A stretch of 21,742 nt of DNA from Peptococcaceae bacterium (GCA_031264885.1 JAISDM010000296.1:1-21742), one strand, 5' to 3'. Shown: positions 6,636 to 13,775, numbered from the stretch's first letter. Program-made: numbers and translations. Notes: generated by a model from the sequence alone, not told the origin.

Positions 6636-8771
6636 TTAACTTATATTCACATATTCCGCGCTGACCCAGGCTTCCATCCCATAATCCACGAAGCGCACGT
6701 GATACCATTCGTTTTGCGCTTCGATGATTTCCGCGATTTCACCCGGCAGCAAAATCCCCACTTTCCCGTAATCGGTTCCGGGGCCTCTGCGCAGATTCAC
6801 ATTGCTGTGTTCCGGTTTAACGCTGATGTGTTTGCCGATCAGGGAGCCGGAGGCCGCGGGCGCCGTGGTGGTGGGAGCGGACGCCGGCGCCGGGGTCGGC
6901 GTCGGAACCGGCGCGGCGGCCGGATCCGACGGGGCGGACGGGTCGGACGGGGCAGGCGCGGATGTGGGCGCCGGAACCGCCGCCGGTACGGTTTCGCCGA
7001 CGGTATCCAGCGTAATGGTGATCGGCGCCTGAATGCTGACGAAGACCACCGTGCCGCCCAGGTACTCACTGACGAAGCGCAGCGGAACCATCAGCCGGCC
7101 GTTCACCAGCTGCGGCGCTTTTTCTAAAGTGACAAAATTGCCGTCCACTTTGGCCAGCACGGATTTAGGCCACAGCGTGATTTCCTTGCCGCCCAGTTTG
7201 ATGGTTCCCGTGGATTTGGCGGAATCGTAGCTTACCTCCGCGCCCAGTCCCTCCGCCACGAAGCGCAATGGAACCATGGTCAGATTCCCGTCCAGGTAGG
7301 GTTCGGCGTCCAGAGTCAGGGGAGTTCCGTTGAGCAGAGCGTTTTTGCTGCCGATGGTTAACTGAACGACCTTCCTGCTGCTGACAGGCGCGGGGGTAGG
7401 GGTGGGGATGGGCGAAACAGCCGGAATGGTGGGCATAGGGGTCGGACTCGTCACAACGGAACTGGATCCGCCGGATCCGGCTCTGATCTCAAAAGACTGG
7501 CTGCTGACCAGTTGAGTGCCTTTGAGGGCCATAATGTCCATCCGGTGCAGCGCCGGGCCCGGATTGACAATCCCCGCGGCCGGGTCTATGGTAATGGTAA
7601 CGTCGGAAGTCGGCCGGATGTTATCCGGACAGGTCAGAATTATTTCCCACTTCTGGGGTACGGTTAAAACGCCTTTGCTGACGGTCCCGTTTACCCGGAC
7701 GTTCTCCGGGCTGATGGCGGCGGGAATCTGGGAGCCGCTGGGGAATGTGAGTACGTAGCCGGACATGAAGGTATTGGTGATATCGTCCACCGTATTGGCT
7801 TGAATCCTTATGGTATATCCGGCGACGCTTCCCGCGGTATTCGGGGTCGGAATGACTTCCGGATCCCTGGACGCCTGATAAATCATCCCGGTCTCGGGAA
7901 CATAGAAACTGTTGGACGTCACCGGATAGGTATCCACGGAAGTCCATACGTTTAAGGTGACATCCTGCAAGGCCATGTTCGCCTCAATCCCGGCCTGAGC
8001 CGTAAAGACCGCCGTCACTTCCCCGCCTGCCGGGACAGAAAGACCCCAGGGCAGCAGAATATACACCCGGTCGCCCGCTACCGTCACCAGATCCGCCTGC
8101 CGTTGATTGACCGTCACCGCGGCGCTGTTGATATTTGAGGGTAAAATAACGTTATAGGGAAAGGTTATATAAATATAGTCGCTGCCTCCGACAAGCATCC
8201 CCTTGGCGGAGGTCCGGAAAGTGACTGTCCATTGCTGATTCCTGTATCCCACGGCGTCCTGCAGGGTTACACTGGCCTTGCTGACCGTGTCCGAGGCCGC
8301 GTAGTCCGAGATATAAAAAGAGTCTGTCTGCGCGCGGATCTGATCCTTCGCGGTATACACCGTCAGGTAATAATACCCGGACTGACTGGGATTGGTCACC
8401 GCCAAATCGCTGATGTTCAGCCGGACGGTCTGTCCGGCCGCTATATTCATACCAATGGGAGTCAAAATACTCAGCGTTCTTCTGGTAAAATCGATCCCGG
8501 GCGTTACCTGGCCGTTCACGGAAATATGCCCCGCCCGGATCTGGCTGTTGATGGGATATCCGTCCGGAAACACCACATAAATGAGATCTTTGCCGCCGTT
8601 CAACTCCTGGGTGGTTATGAAAGAAATCTCATATTGAGCCGGACGGCCTGTGACATCGTCGGAAATCCGCACCTGTACATTTGAGACGGCCGTTTCGGCC
8701 GCGGGCAGACTTACGGGCGCCCATACCAGCAAGCCTATCCAAATCAAGCCCAGGCTTATGATTTTTTTCAT
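6636..8771 (-). CDS. secreted Ig-like / copper amine oxidase-N-like / SH3b protein
   Basis: This 711-aa exported protein has a Sec signal peptide (MKKIISLGLIWIGLLVW, cleavage near LPAAE, about residue 25). Three roughly 135-aa beta-rich repeats follow (about 28-155, 160-293, 305-432), each with a phrase like DxIYxxFP or YVLTFPSG and an NxxVNG-type strand. A Thr/Pro linker leads to a copper amine oxidase N-terminal-like domain (about 468-595, with the paired MVPLRFVAEGLGAEV and MVPLRFVSEYLGGTV motifs). A Pro/Ala/Ser linker and a C-terminal bacterial SH3 domain (about 646-710, NVNLRRGPGTDYGKVG) close it. In Firmicutes such domains act outside the membrane and often bind the cell wall. Start 8771 has GGAGGAGGGG upstream; the in-frame ATG at 8798 would bury the signal peptide. 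Substrate unknown. Confidence 0.9.
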   Translation of the reverse strand: MKKIISLGLIWIGLLVWAPVSLPAAETAVSNVQVRISDDVTGRPAQYEISFITTQELNGGKDLIYVVFPDGYPINSQIRAGHISVNGQVTPGIDFTRRTLSILTPIGMNIAAGQTVRLNISDLAVTNPSQSGYYYLTVYTAKDQIRAQTDSFYISDYAASDTVSKASVTLQDAVGYRNQQWTVTFRTSAKGMLVGGSDYIYITFPYNVILPSNINSAAVTVNQRQADLVTVAGDRVYILLPWGLSVPAGGEVTAVFTAQAGIEANMALQDVTLNVWTSVDTYPVTSNSFYVPETGMIYQASRDPEVIPTPNTAGSVAGYTIRIQANTVDDITNTFMSGYVLTFPSGSQIPAAISPENVRVNGTVSKGVLTVPQKWEIILTCPDNIRPTSDVTITIDPAAGIVNPGPALHRMDIMALKGTQLVSSQSFEIRAGSGGSSSVVTSPTPMPTIPAVSPIPTPTPAPVSSRKVVQLTIGSKNALLNGTPLTLDAEPYLDGNLTMVPLRFVAEGLGAEVSYDSAKSTGTIKLGGKEITLWPKSVLAKVDGNFVTLEKAPQLVNGRLMVPLRFVSEYLGGTVVFVSIQAPITITLDTVGETVPAAVPAPTSAPAPSDPSAPSDPAAAPVPTPTPAPASAPTTTAPAASGSLIGKHISVKPEHSNVNLRRGPGTDYGKVGILLPGEIAEIIEAQNEWYHVRFVDYGMEAWVSAEYVNIS

Positions 8772-8815
8772 AAAACTTCCCCTCCTCCGATCGAACAATC
8801 ATTTGTTTGTCCATC

Positions 8816-8824
8816 ATTATATCA
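8816..8824 (-). promoter_or_regulatory. extended -10 element for the secreted protein gene
   Basis: On the minus strand TGA-TATAAT (8824-8816) is a perfect -10 with an upstream TG; no good -35 is seen. A palindrome ACTGCT-N6-AGCAGT (8833-8850) sits just upstream and may be an operator. The predicted leader is about 40 nt. Confidence 0.5.
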
Positions 8825-8875
8825 TCAGAAATACTGCTTGTTCCAGCAGTTTTTTGTGACAAATTCCATTAAGGA

Positions 8876-8927
8876 TTTTAATGAATTTTTAATGAGTTTT
8901 AATGAGTTTTAATGGCCTGAATATAAA
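8876..8927 (+). promoter_or_regulatory. four TTTTAATG direct repeats overlapping the -35 of the receiver/GGDEF gene
   Basis: TTTTAATG starts at 8876, 8887, 8897 and 8907, spacings 11, 10 and 10. A -10-like TATAAA lies at 8922-8927, so the third unit (TTTAAT 8898-8903) occupies the -35 position with an 18-base spacer. Tandem half-sites over the -35 are the usual layout of PhoB/PhoP-type activation. The binding protein is inferred to be the regulator at 5223-5915. Confidence 0.5.
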
Positions 8928-8945
8928 ATCTGGAGGTGACCATCA

Positions 8946-9860
8946 ATGAAAGTCCTGCTGGCCGGGAATAAGTCCGGCGAAGCGTCCGTCTTACAAGCGC
9001 CTTTAACCCAATGGGGCTATGATGTGGTATTGGCGTCCGATCCTCAGGACGTCATGGAAAAACTCAATCTGGACAAAGAAATTCGTATGGTATTGCTGGA
9101 TTCGGATCTGCCGGAGCAAAGCGCGCGGTCGCTGGTCAGCCAGATCAAGAACCGGGACATGGAGTTCTCCGTCTATACATTGCTTCTCACCGAAACAAAC
9201 GACAGGGATCATATTTCAAGCGCTCTGGACATCGGCGTGGACGATTATGTGGTGAAACCCTGCCAGCCCGACGAGCTTTACGCCCGGATGAAAATGGGGC
9301 AGCTGGCGATTTTGAGGCGTTCCCAATTATTCAGCCTGGCTTCCGACGACATCACAACCGGGCTTTTGAACAAACGCGCCTTCATGAGCCGGCTGGGACA
9401 GGAGCTGAGCCGGTCCAAACGCACACTGTCCACCTTCTCTTTGGCCATGGTCACAGTCAACAATCTGGCTTCCATAGACCATGACCACGGAATGTGGGCC
9501 AAAAATCAGGTTCTGAAAGAATTGGCCTTCTTTTTGACAAACGGGCTGCGGGTGTACGATTTTGCCGGACGTTCGGAAAGCGACGTATTCTTGCTTGGAA
9601 TCTGCGATGTAGAACAAAAAAACGCCATGGAAATCCTTCAGCGCATTCATCAGTCTATTCAAGATTTGTCCATTCAAATTTTAAGCATCCAAACCCGGCT
9701 GGCGGTTAATATGGGAGTCACCATGGCGCTGCCCCCTTTCGAGGACACCATCGGATCCATATTGAACCGCTGCGTTCAGGCGCTGGATATCGCCCAAAAG
9801 CGGGAAGAAAGCTTCGCGGCCCTGACATTGCCGGTCGGCGGCCCAATCGCCTTACCCTAG
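8946..9860 (+). CDS. receiver domain fused to a degenerate GGDEF domain
   Basis: This 304-aa soluble protein has a receiver-like domain (1-125) that keeps D52 (VLLDSDLP), T82 and K104 (VVKPC) but lacks the acidic pair normally found near residue 9 (the segment reads LLAGNKSGE). A GGDEF-type fold follows, recognisable from DDITTGLLNKRAF (134-146). The GGDEF signature itself is replaced by ESDVF (211-215), so the catalytic glycines and glutamate are missing and cyclic di-GMP synthesis is not expected. A role as a binding or scaffolding protein is plausible. The ATG at 8946 has GGAGGTGA six bases upstream. The gene is divergent from the secreted-protein gene and its 3' end overlaps bofA convergently by nine bases. 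Its promoter carries the TTTTAATG repeats. Confidence 0.85.
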   Translation: MKVLLAGNKSGEASVLQAPLTQWGYDVVLASDPQDVMEKLNLDKEIRMVLLDSDLPEQSARSLVSQIKNRDMEFSVYTLLLTETNDRDHISSALDIGVDDYVVKPCQPDELYARMKMGQLAILRRSQLFSLASDDITTGLLNKRAFMSRLGQELSRSKRTLSTFSLAMVTVNNLASIDHDHGMWAKNQVLKELAFFLTNGLRVYDFAGRSESDVFLLGICDVEQKNAMEILQRIHQSIQDLSIQILSIQTRLAVNMGVTMALPPFEDTIGSILNRCVQALDIAQKREESFAALTLPVGGPIALP

Positions 9861-10121
9861 CAGGTAGCTCATGACCGACAGCAAAACCAGCCCCGGCGCT
9901 CCCAACAGCCCCACGCCCGCCACGCTGACCGGATTCACAGGCAATTGAAACCCGATCCAGCGGCCCAGGGCGTTCAGCACGAGCAAAACCAGCAGCCCGG
10001 CGCCGCAGCGAACCATGAACCGGGCGACAGCCTTCACAGGCCCCAATACCAGCCGCGTTACAGTCAACAGTATGATCAGCAGCAATACACCCGCCAAGAT
10101 GACGCCAGCCTCCATTTCCAC
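9852..10121 (-). CDS. bofA: pro-sigma-K processing inhibitor BofA
   Basis: This 89-aa integral membrane protein has two hydrophobic segments (about 6-27 and 38-55) and a hydrophobic tail. The conserved segment VLNALGRWIGFQLPVNPVSV...GLLGAPGL matches the BofA family, including the N-P-V/L region near the C-terminus. In B. subtilis BofA (87 aa) sits in the outer forespore membrane with SpoIVFA and holds the SpoIVFB protease inactive, delaying pro-sigma-K cleavage. Its place after yaaL agrees with B. subtilis. I use the GTG at 10121, preceded by GGGGGG seven bases upstream; an ATG two codons later is too far from that site. The gene shows the organism belongs to a sporulating lineage. Its 3' end overlaps the convergent gene at 8946-9860. 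Confidence 0.9.
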   Translation of the reverse strand: MEMEAGVILAGVLLLIILLTVTRLVLGPVKAVARFMVRCGAGLLVLLVLNALGRWIGFQLPVNPVSVAGVGLLGAPGLVLLSVMSYLLG

Positions 10122-10149
10122 AGCGCAACCCCCCTTTTTTTAACCTGCC

Positions 10150-10203
10150 CGGGCGGCGTCCAGCCGCCCGGATTCCGGTGTAAGGGCGGCTGGACGCCGC
10201 CCG
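10150..10203. repeat. perfect 20-bp inverted repeat, REP-like
   Basis: CGGGCGGCGTCCAGCCGCCC (10150-10169) is exactly reverse-complemented at 10184-10203 around a 14-base loop. Each arm is itself partly palindromic. It lies between yaaL and bofA, where the transcript could fold into a very stable hairpin. Confidence 0.9.
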
Positions 10204-10205
10204 AA

Positions 10206-10329
10206 CCCGTATTGCGCCTGCCACAAGGCATCCCCTATCCCGTAGGGGCGGCATCCTGCCGCCCGGACCCGTATTGCGCCTGCCACAAAGTATCCCCTAT
10301 CCCGTAGGGGCGGCATCCTGCCGCCCGAA
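10206..10329. repeat. two tandem 62-bp REP-like units
   Basis: Units beginning CCCGTATTGCGCCTGCCACA start at 10206 and 10268 (period 62); a third begins at 10330 but diverges after five bases into the GTCATTC repeat. Each unit holds two small hairpins, CCCCTA-N5-TAGGGG and GGCGGCA-TCC-TGCCGCC. The GTAGGGGCGGCAT(C/T)CTGCCGCC core occurs again near 16630-16650. Confidence 0.9.
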
Positions 10330-10363
10330 CCCGTCATTCCCGTCATTCCGGCGGCCCATCCCC

Positions 10364-10428
10364 GTCATTCCGGCTTTATGCCGGAATCCAGGTTTCTTGG
10401 TTTGTCATTCTTGGATTCCGGGCGTGAC
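10364..10428. repeat. GTCATTC palindromic element, 65-bp deleted copy
   Basis: It begins GTCATTCCGG and ends in GTGAC. Compared with the 75-bp copies at 16736 and 20994, the right arm lacks about ten bases. It overlaps the 3' end of the yaaL coding region (10405-10428) and supplies its last codons and stop. Two shorter GTCATTCC pieces lie just before it (10333-10350). Confidence 0.85.
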
Positions 10429-10740
10429 CTGATATTCTTTTTTGGCTTGCCGGATATAATACGAATATTGAACCTCCGCCGCCGCCAATACATGGATGGC
10501 GTGATCCACCAACTGGGGCTCCTTCGCCTCATTAAACATAGCGTGCGCCTGCTGCCATTCGCGGCGGGCGTTTTCGGTCAGCTGAAGCAAATCCGGCCTG
10601 AGAGCGCCAGGCGCGGACGCGCCCGCGGCTTCCGGCAATTTGACCGGCGGCGTCCCTGAGACCATCCGCGGTATCATCATCATCCAGTGGAAGAAAGCCC
10701 GGACTCGCTGGGTATCAGGCTTTTTGCTCAACATAGCCAT
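10405..10740 (-). CDS. yaaL: YaaL-like DUF2508 protein
   Basis: This 111-aa protein of unknown function is identified by position between recR and bofA and by the C-terminal half LVDHAIHVLAAAEVQYSYYIRQAKKE, which matches the DUF2508/YaaL pattern of a helix pair with aromatic residues. It is longer than B. subtilis YaaL (about 74 aa), mainly through an N-terminal part with MMMIPRMVSG and an Ala/Pro-rich stretch. The last seven residues (VTPGIQE) and the stop are encoded by the GTCATTC repeat, so the native C-terminus has been replaced or extended. The ATG at 10740 has GGGGA about nine bases upstream. It follows recR by 77 bases on the same strand. Confidence 0.7.
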   Translation of the reverse strand: MAMLSKKPDTQRVRAFFHWMMMIPRMVSGTPPVKLPEAAGASAPGALRPDLLQLTENARREWQQAHAMFNEAKEPQLVDHAIHVLAAAEVQYSYYIRQAKKEYQVTPGIQE

Positions 10741-10817
10741 GTAGCCATCCCCGCTTTCGCCTTTTTCATTATTATATCCGTCAAAGGCAAAAATATTCCG
10801 GATTTGTCCGCCCTATT

Positions 10818-11426
10818 TCAGTCCATCTCGCGCCTGCCTTGCATGGCCTGGGACAGCGTGGCCGTGTCCGCGTGTTCCAGATTGCTGCCTACGGGAATGC
10901 CGTGAGCGATCCGGGTCACACGGATCCCCATGGGCCGGATCAGCCTGGACAGGTACAAAGCCGTGGTTTCGCCCTCCACATCCGGATCCGTCGCCAAAAT
11001 AACCTCCCGGACGCGGGTCGCGGCAAGGCGGTTCAGCAATTCCTGAATCCTTAGGTCTCCGGGATCCTTGCCCTCCATTGGAGAGATGGCCCCGTGCAGA
11101 ACATGGTAAGCGCCCCGGTAATCCCGGACGCGCTCGATGGACAGCAAGTCCTGAACCTCTTCGACGACACAGATCAGGCCGGTGTCCCGGGTTTCGTCCC
11201 GGCAGAAGACACAGGGCGATTCGTCTGTGAGGTTATGGCAAATCGGACATTCCACAACGCGGTCCTTAGCCTCGGTTAACGCGTCCGCAAAGTCCTGCAC
11301 CCGATCGCGAGGCTGTTTCAGCATATAAAAAGCCAGCCGCTGAGCCGTCTTCGGCCCGATCCCCGGCAGCCGCCCGAAATGCTCCATCAGCCGGTTCAGC
11401 ACCGGGGAAAACTGATAATTCATCAT
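10818..11426 (-). CDS. recR: recombination protein RecR
   Basis: This 202-aa protein has the expected RecR length and order: an N-terminal helix-hairpin-helix (GRLPGIGPKTAQRLAFYML, about 18-36), a C4 zinc finger (C60, C63, C72, C75) and a Toprim domain (LICVVEE...; VREVILATDPDVEGETTALYL; RIAHGIPVGSNLEHAD). RecR works with RecO and RecF to load RecA at gaps and stalled forks. The ATG shares one base with the ebfC stop (TGATG), so translation is probably coupled. The order dnaX-ebfC-recR is conserved across Firmicutes. Confidence 0.98.
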   Translation of the reverse strand: MMNYQFSPVLNRLMEHFGRLPGIGPKTAQRLAFYMLKQPRDRVQDFADALTEAKDRVVECPICHNLTDESPCVFCRDETRDTGLICVVEEVQDLLSIERVRDYRGAYHVLHGAISPMEGKDPGDLRIQELLNRLAATRVREVILATDPDVEGETTALYLSRLIRPMGIRVTRIAHGIPVGSNLEHADTATLSQAMQGRREMD

Positions 11427-11773
11427 CAGAACAAACCGGGCATCTTTATGTTTCCGGTAATTTTCGACATTTCCTCGCTGGAGCGTTCCTGGGATTTCTT
11501 GCAGGCGTCGTTAAACGCGGCAATCAGCAGATCCTGAATGATTTCCACATCGTCCGGGACCAGAATATCCGGATCCAGCCGCAATTCCTTCACTTCCTGC
11601 TTGCAGCTCATCACAATACGCACGGCGCCGCCCCCCGCCGTGGATTCAACCAAAACATCCCCCAACTGTTCCTGAAGCTGACCCATATCCGCCTGCATCT
11701 TCTGAACCTGCTTCATCATCTTGTTCATATTGCCCATGCCGCCCATATTGCCCATTTTGCCGCCATACGCCAT
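11426..11773 (-). CDS. ebfC: YbaB/EbfC nucleoid-associated protein
   Basis: This 115-aa protein (YaaK in B. subtilis) has the Gly/Met-rich start followed by NKMMKQVQKMQADMGQLQEQL and the beta region VRIVMSCKQEVKELRLDP, then the C-terminal helix DLLIAAFNDACKKSQE, all typical of YbaB/EbfC. Family members are small dimeric DNA-binding proteins. The ribosome binding site AAGGAG lies inside the last codons of dnaX, six bases from that gene's end to the ATG at 11773. It overlaps recR by one base. Confidence 0.96.
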   Translation of the reverse strand: MAYGGKMGNMGGMGNMNKMMKQVQKMQADMGQLQEQLGDVLVESTAGGGAVRIVMSCKQEVKELRLDPDILVPDDVEIIQDLLIAAFNDACKKSQERSSEEMSKITGNIKMPGLF

Positions 11774-11779
11774 ACTCGC

Positions 11780-13630
11780 TCACTCCTTTTTGATCGTCAC
11801 CATATCCGGGCCCAGCAGATCTATCGCTTTTTGGACAGGATCCGGGGCGCGTTCTTTTTTCTCGTCTTCCATCAGGCACCGAACCTGAATCGGCCGGCCC
11901 AGATACTGAGTCAAAATTTCTTCAAGCAGCTTTTTATTATCCGGCAGTTCGGTCTGTTCCTTGTGAAAAAGATACCCGCCTTTAAAAACCAGCCAAAACG
12001 TCCCATCCGTCTCCCTGCTTTCCGTGATCGCGGTCAAAAACGCGTGCAGGGTTTTTTTGCGTTCCCGAACCCGGTCCAATACTTCGGCCCATTCCGATGG
12101 GGACAGCGCCGCCGCGGCGGCCTCCGGCGGAGCGGCCTCCGGCTTCGGCCCGGGCGTTTCTCCATTCGTCATTCCGGGCTTGACCCGGAATCCAGGTTCC
12201 GTCTTTCCGGCCTCCGGCTTCGGCCCGGGCGTTTCTCCGTCCGTCATTCCGGGCTTGACCCGGAATCCAGGTTCCGCCTTTTCGGCCTCCGGCGTCGGCC
12301 CGGGCGGTTCTCCGTCCGTCATTCCGGGCTTGACCCGGACTCCAGGTTCCGTCTTTCCGGCCTCCGGCTTCGGCCCGGGCGTTTCTCCATTCGTCATTCC
12401 GGGCGTGACCCGGAATCCAGGTTCCGTCTTTCCGGCCTCCGGCTTCGGCCTGGGCGTTTCTCCATCCGTCATTCCGGGCTTGACCCGGAATCCAGGTTCC
12501 GTCTTTTCGGCCTCCGGTTTTCGCTCGGGCGCCGCTTTCGGCTGAAGGCCGATCATCAATTCTACCAGCAGAGATTCCAGCATGAACCGGACATTGCCGC
12601 GCCAGCGCACATCCGATTCCGCCTCAGACAGGCGGCCGATCACCCGCTGCATCGCTTCCAGCTTAAACCGGTGAGACTGGGTCAGCATTCGATCCCGGTC
12701 TTCGCCCACGGCCGCCACCAGTTCCGTTTGATCCCCGCAGATTTTGAGCATCATCAGGTTTCTGAAATATTCCATGACGTCTTTCAAAATTTGCATAGGC
12801 TCGACGCTTTCCTCAATCAAGGCGTTCACCTGAGTCAGAAGCGCGTCCCCGCGGTTGTCCGCCATAGCGCCGGCTATTTCGCCCAAAACCTCCTGGCGCG
12901 CCAGCCCCAAAATGTGATACACCGTCTGAGCGGTGAGCACGGACTGATCCAGGCTGACACATTGATCCAGCAGACTGATGGCGTCCCGCAGACTGCCGTC
13001 CGCTTTTTTCGCGATCAGCGCCGCCGCCGCCCGCTCCAGATCCAGCTTCATGGAAGCGGCAATGCTCTGCAGATGTTCCTCGATGACCGACAGAGGGATC
13101 CTGCGGAAATCGAAGCGCTGACAGCGGGACAGAATCGTGGCCGGCAGTTTGTGGGCTTCCGTGGTGGCCAGAATAAATATCACATGGGACGGCGGTTCCT
13201 CCAACGTTTTCAAAAGCGCGTTAAAGGCTTCCGTGGTCAGCATATGGACTTCGTCTATGATGTATACCTTGTATTTTCCATGAACAGGAATAAAATTGAT
13301 TTTTTCCTTTAATTCCCGGATTTCCTCAATCCCGCGGTTGCTGGCGGCGTCAATCTCCAGCACATCCATAGAGTTCCCCGAGGCGATGGCCAGACAGCTT
13401 TCACATTGGCCGCACGGCTGCCCGTCATTCAGGGCATGGCAATTGACCGCCTTGGCCAGTATTTTGGCGGTGCTGGTCTTTCCCGTACCCCTGGTACCGG
13501 AAAAAAGATAAGCGTGGCCGATTTTATCTTGAGCCAGAGCGCTTTGCAAAGTTTTGCTGATGTGTTCCTGCCCGATCAAGCCGCGGAAGTCCTGCGGCCT
13601 CCAGGCGCGGTACAACGCTTGATATGCCAT
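11780..13630 (-). CDS. dnaX: DNA polymerase III subunit gamma/tau with repeat-derived linker
   Basis: This 616-aa clamp-loader ATPase begins MAYQALYRAWRPQDF, the usual DnaX start. It has Walker A GTRGTGKTS (45-53), a zinc site C64, C73, C76, C79, Walker B VYIIDEVHML, SRC in LSRCQRF and the sensor region DGSLRDAISLLDQ. The collar domain follows (about 240-365). Residues about 371-496 are five copies of a 25-aa unit containing PGFRVKPGMT, encoded by five 75-bp repeats, before a C-terminal tau-like domain (about 505-616). I use the ATG at 13630 (AAGGA upstream). The open frame continues upstream to 13855 only through a repeat and the SRP RNA gene, so that extension is not coding. First protein gene of the dnaX-ebfC-recR-yaaL-bofA cluster. 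Confidence 0.97.
   Translation of the reverse strand: MAYQALYRAWRPQDFRGLIGQEHISKTLQSALAQDKIGHAYLFSGTRGTGKTSTAKILAKAVNCHALNDGQPCGQCESCLAIASGNSMDVLEIDAASNRGIEEIRELKEKINFIPVHGKYKVYIIDEVHMLTTEAFNALLKTLEEPPSHVIFILATTEAHKLPATILSRCQRFDFRRIPLSVIEEHLQSIAASMKLDLERAAAALIAKKADGSLRDAISLLDQCVSLDQSVLTAQTVYHILGLARQEVLGEIAGAMADNRGDALLTQVNALIEESVEPMQILKDVMEYFRNLMMLKICGDQTELVAAVGEDRDRMLTQSHRFKLEAMQRVIGRLSEAESDVRWRGNVRFMLESLLVELMIGLQPKAAPERKPEAEKTEPGFRVKPGMTDGETPRPKPEAGKTEPGFRVTPGMTNGETPGPKPEAGKTEPGVRVKPGMTDGEPPGPTPEAEKAEPGFRVKPGMTDGETPGPKPEAGKTEPGFRVKPGMTNGETPGPKPEAAPPEAAAAALSPSEWAEVLDRVRERKKTLHAFLTAITESRETDGTFWLVFKGGYLFHKEQTELPDNKKLLEEILTQYLGRPIQVRCLMEDEKKERAPDPVQKAIDLLGPDMVTIKKE
12134..12518 (-). repeat. five tandem 75-bp repeats inside dnaX
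   Basis: GTCATTCCGGG on the plus strand starts at 12168, 12243, 12318, 12393 and 12468, exactly 75 bases apart. The first 33 bases of each unit match the left half of the intergenic 75-bp element at 20994. The remaining 42 are a separate GC-rich sequence around GGCCTCCGGCTTCGGCCCGG. Copies differ at a few positions and all stay in frame, encoding variants of KPEAGKTE-PGFRVKPGMT-DGETPGP. Confidence 0.97.
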
Positions 13631-13652
13631 AGCATTCCTTCCATTTAAAAAA

Positions 13653-13766
13653 TTCGACCTGTAAAATTGGGTGCATCCGTTCTTCATCATTGCGGGTCGC
13701 GTCCCGTCATTCCGGCATAAAGCCGGAATGACGGGGATAAGCGTGTACCCAATTTTACAGGTCGAA
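13653..13766. repeat. 114-bp terminal-inverted-repeat element between SRP RNA and dnaX
   Basis: TTCGACCTGTAAAATTGGGT (13653-13672) is perfectly reverse-complemented at 13747-13766; with one mismatch the arms extend to 23 bases. Nested inside is a 14-bp hairpin (13703-13716 with 13722-13735, loop ATAAA) that contains the GTCATTCCGGC palindrome. No protein is encoded. It resembles a miniature inverted-repeat element; I see no clear target duplication. Confidence 0.85.
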
Positions 13767-13775
13767 AAAAAATTA

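Noticed and set aside
8833..8850. Plus-strand terminator (6-bp stem followed by TTTTTT)
   Set aside because: No plus-strand gene lies upstream; in a divergent promoter region it is more likely an operator-type palindrome.
10140..10346. Short open frames between yaaL and bofA
   Set aside because: They are translations of REP-like and GTCATTC repeats, with compositionally biased peptides and no family resemblance.
12050..12062. Run of seven A in dnaX (minus strand) as a programmed frameshift site for a gamma form
   Set aside because: The phase does not give a classical X XXY YYZ slippery heptamer, and the A-run near 13002 is also out of phase. Transcriptional slippage cannot be excluded but there is no positive evidence.
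12134..12518. CRISPR-like regular repeats
   Set aside because: The units are contiguous 75-bp tandem copies with no unique spacers, lie inside a coding frame and have no cas genes nearby.
11831..13312. Long plus-strand open frame (493 codons) opposite dnaX
   Set aside because: It is the antisense shadow of dnaX, kept open by GC-rich codon use and the 75-bp repeats; it has no domain and no ribosome binding site.
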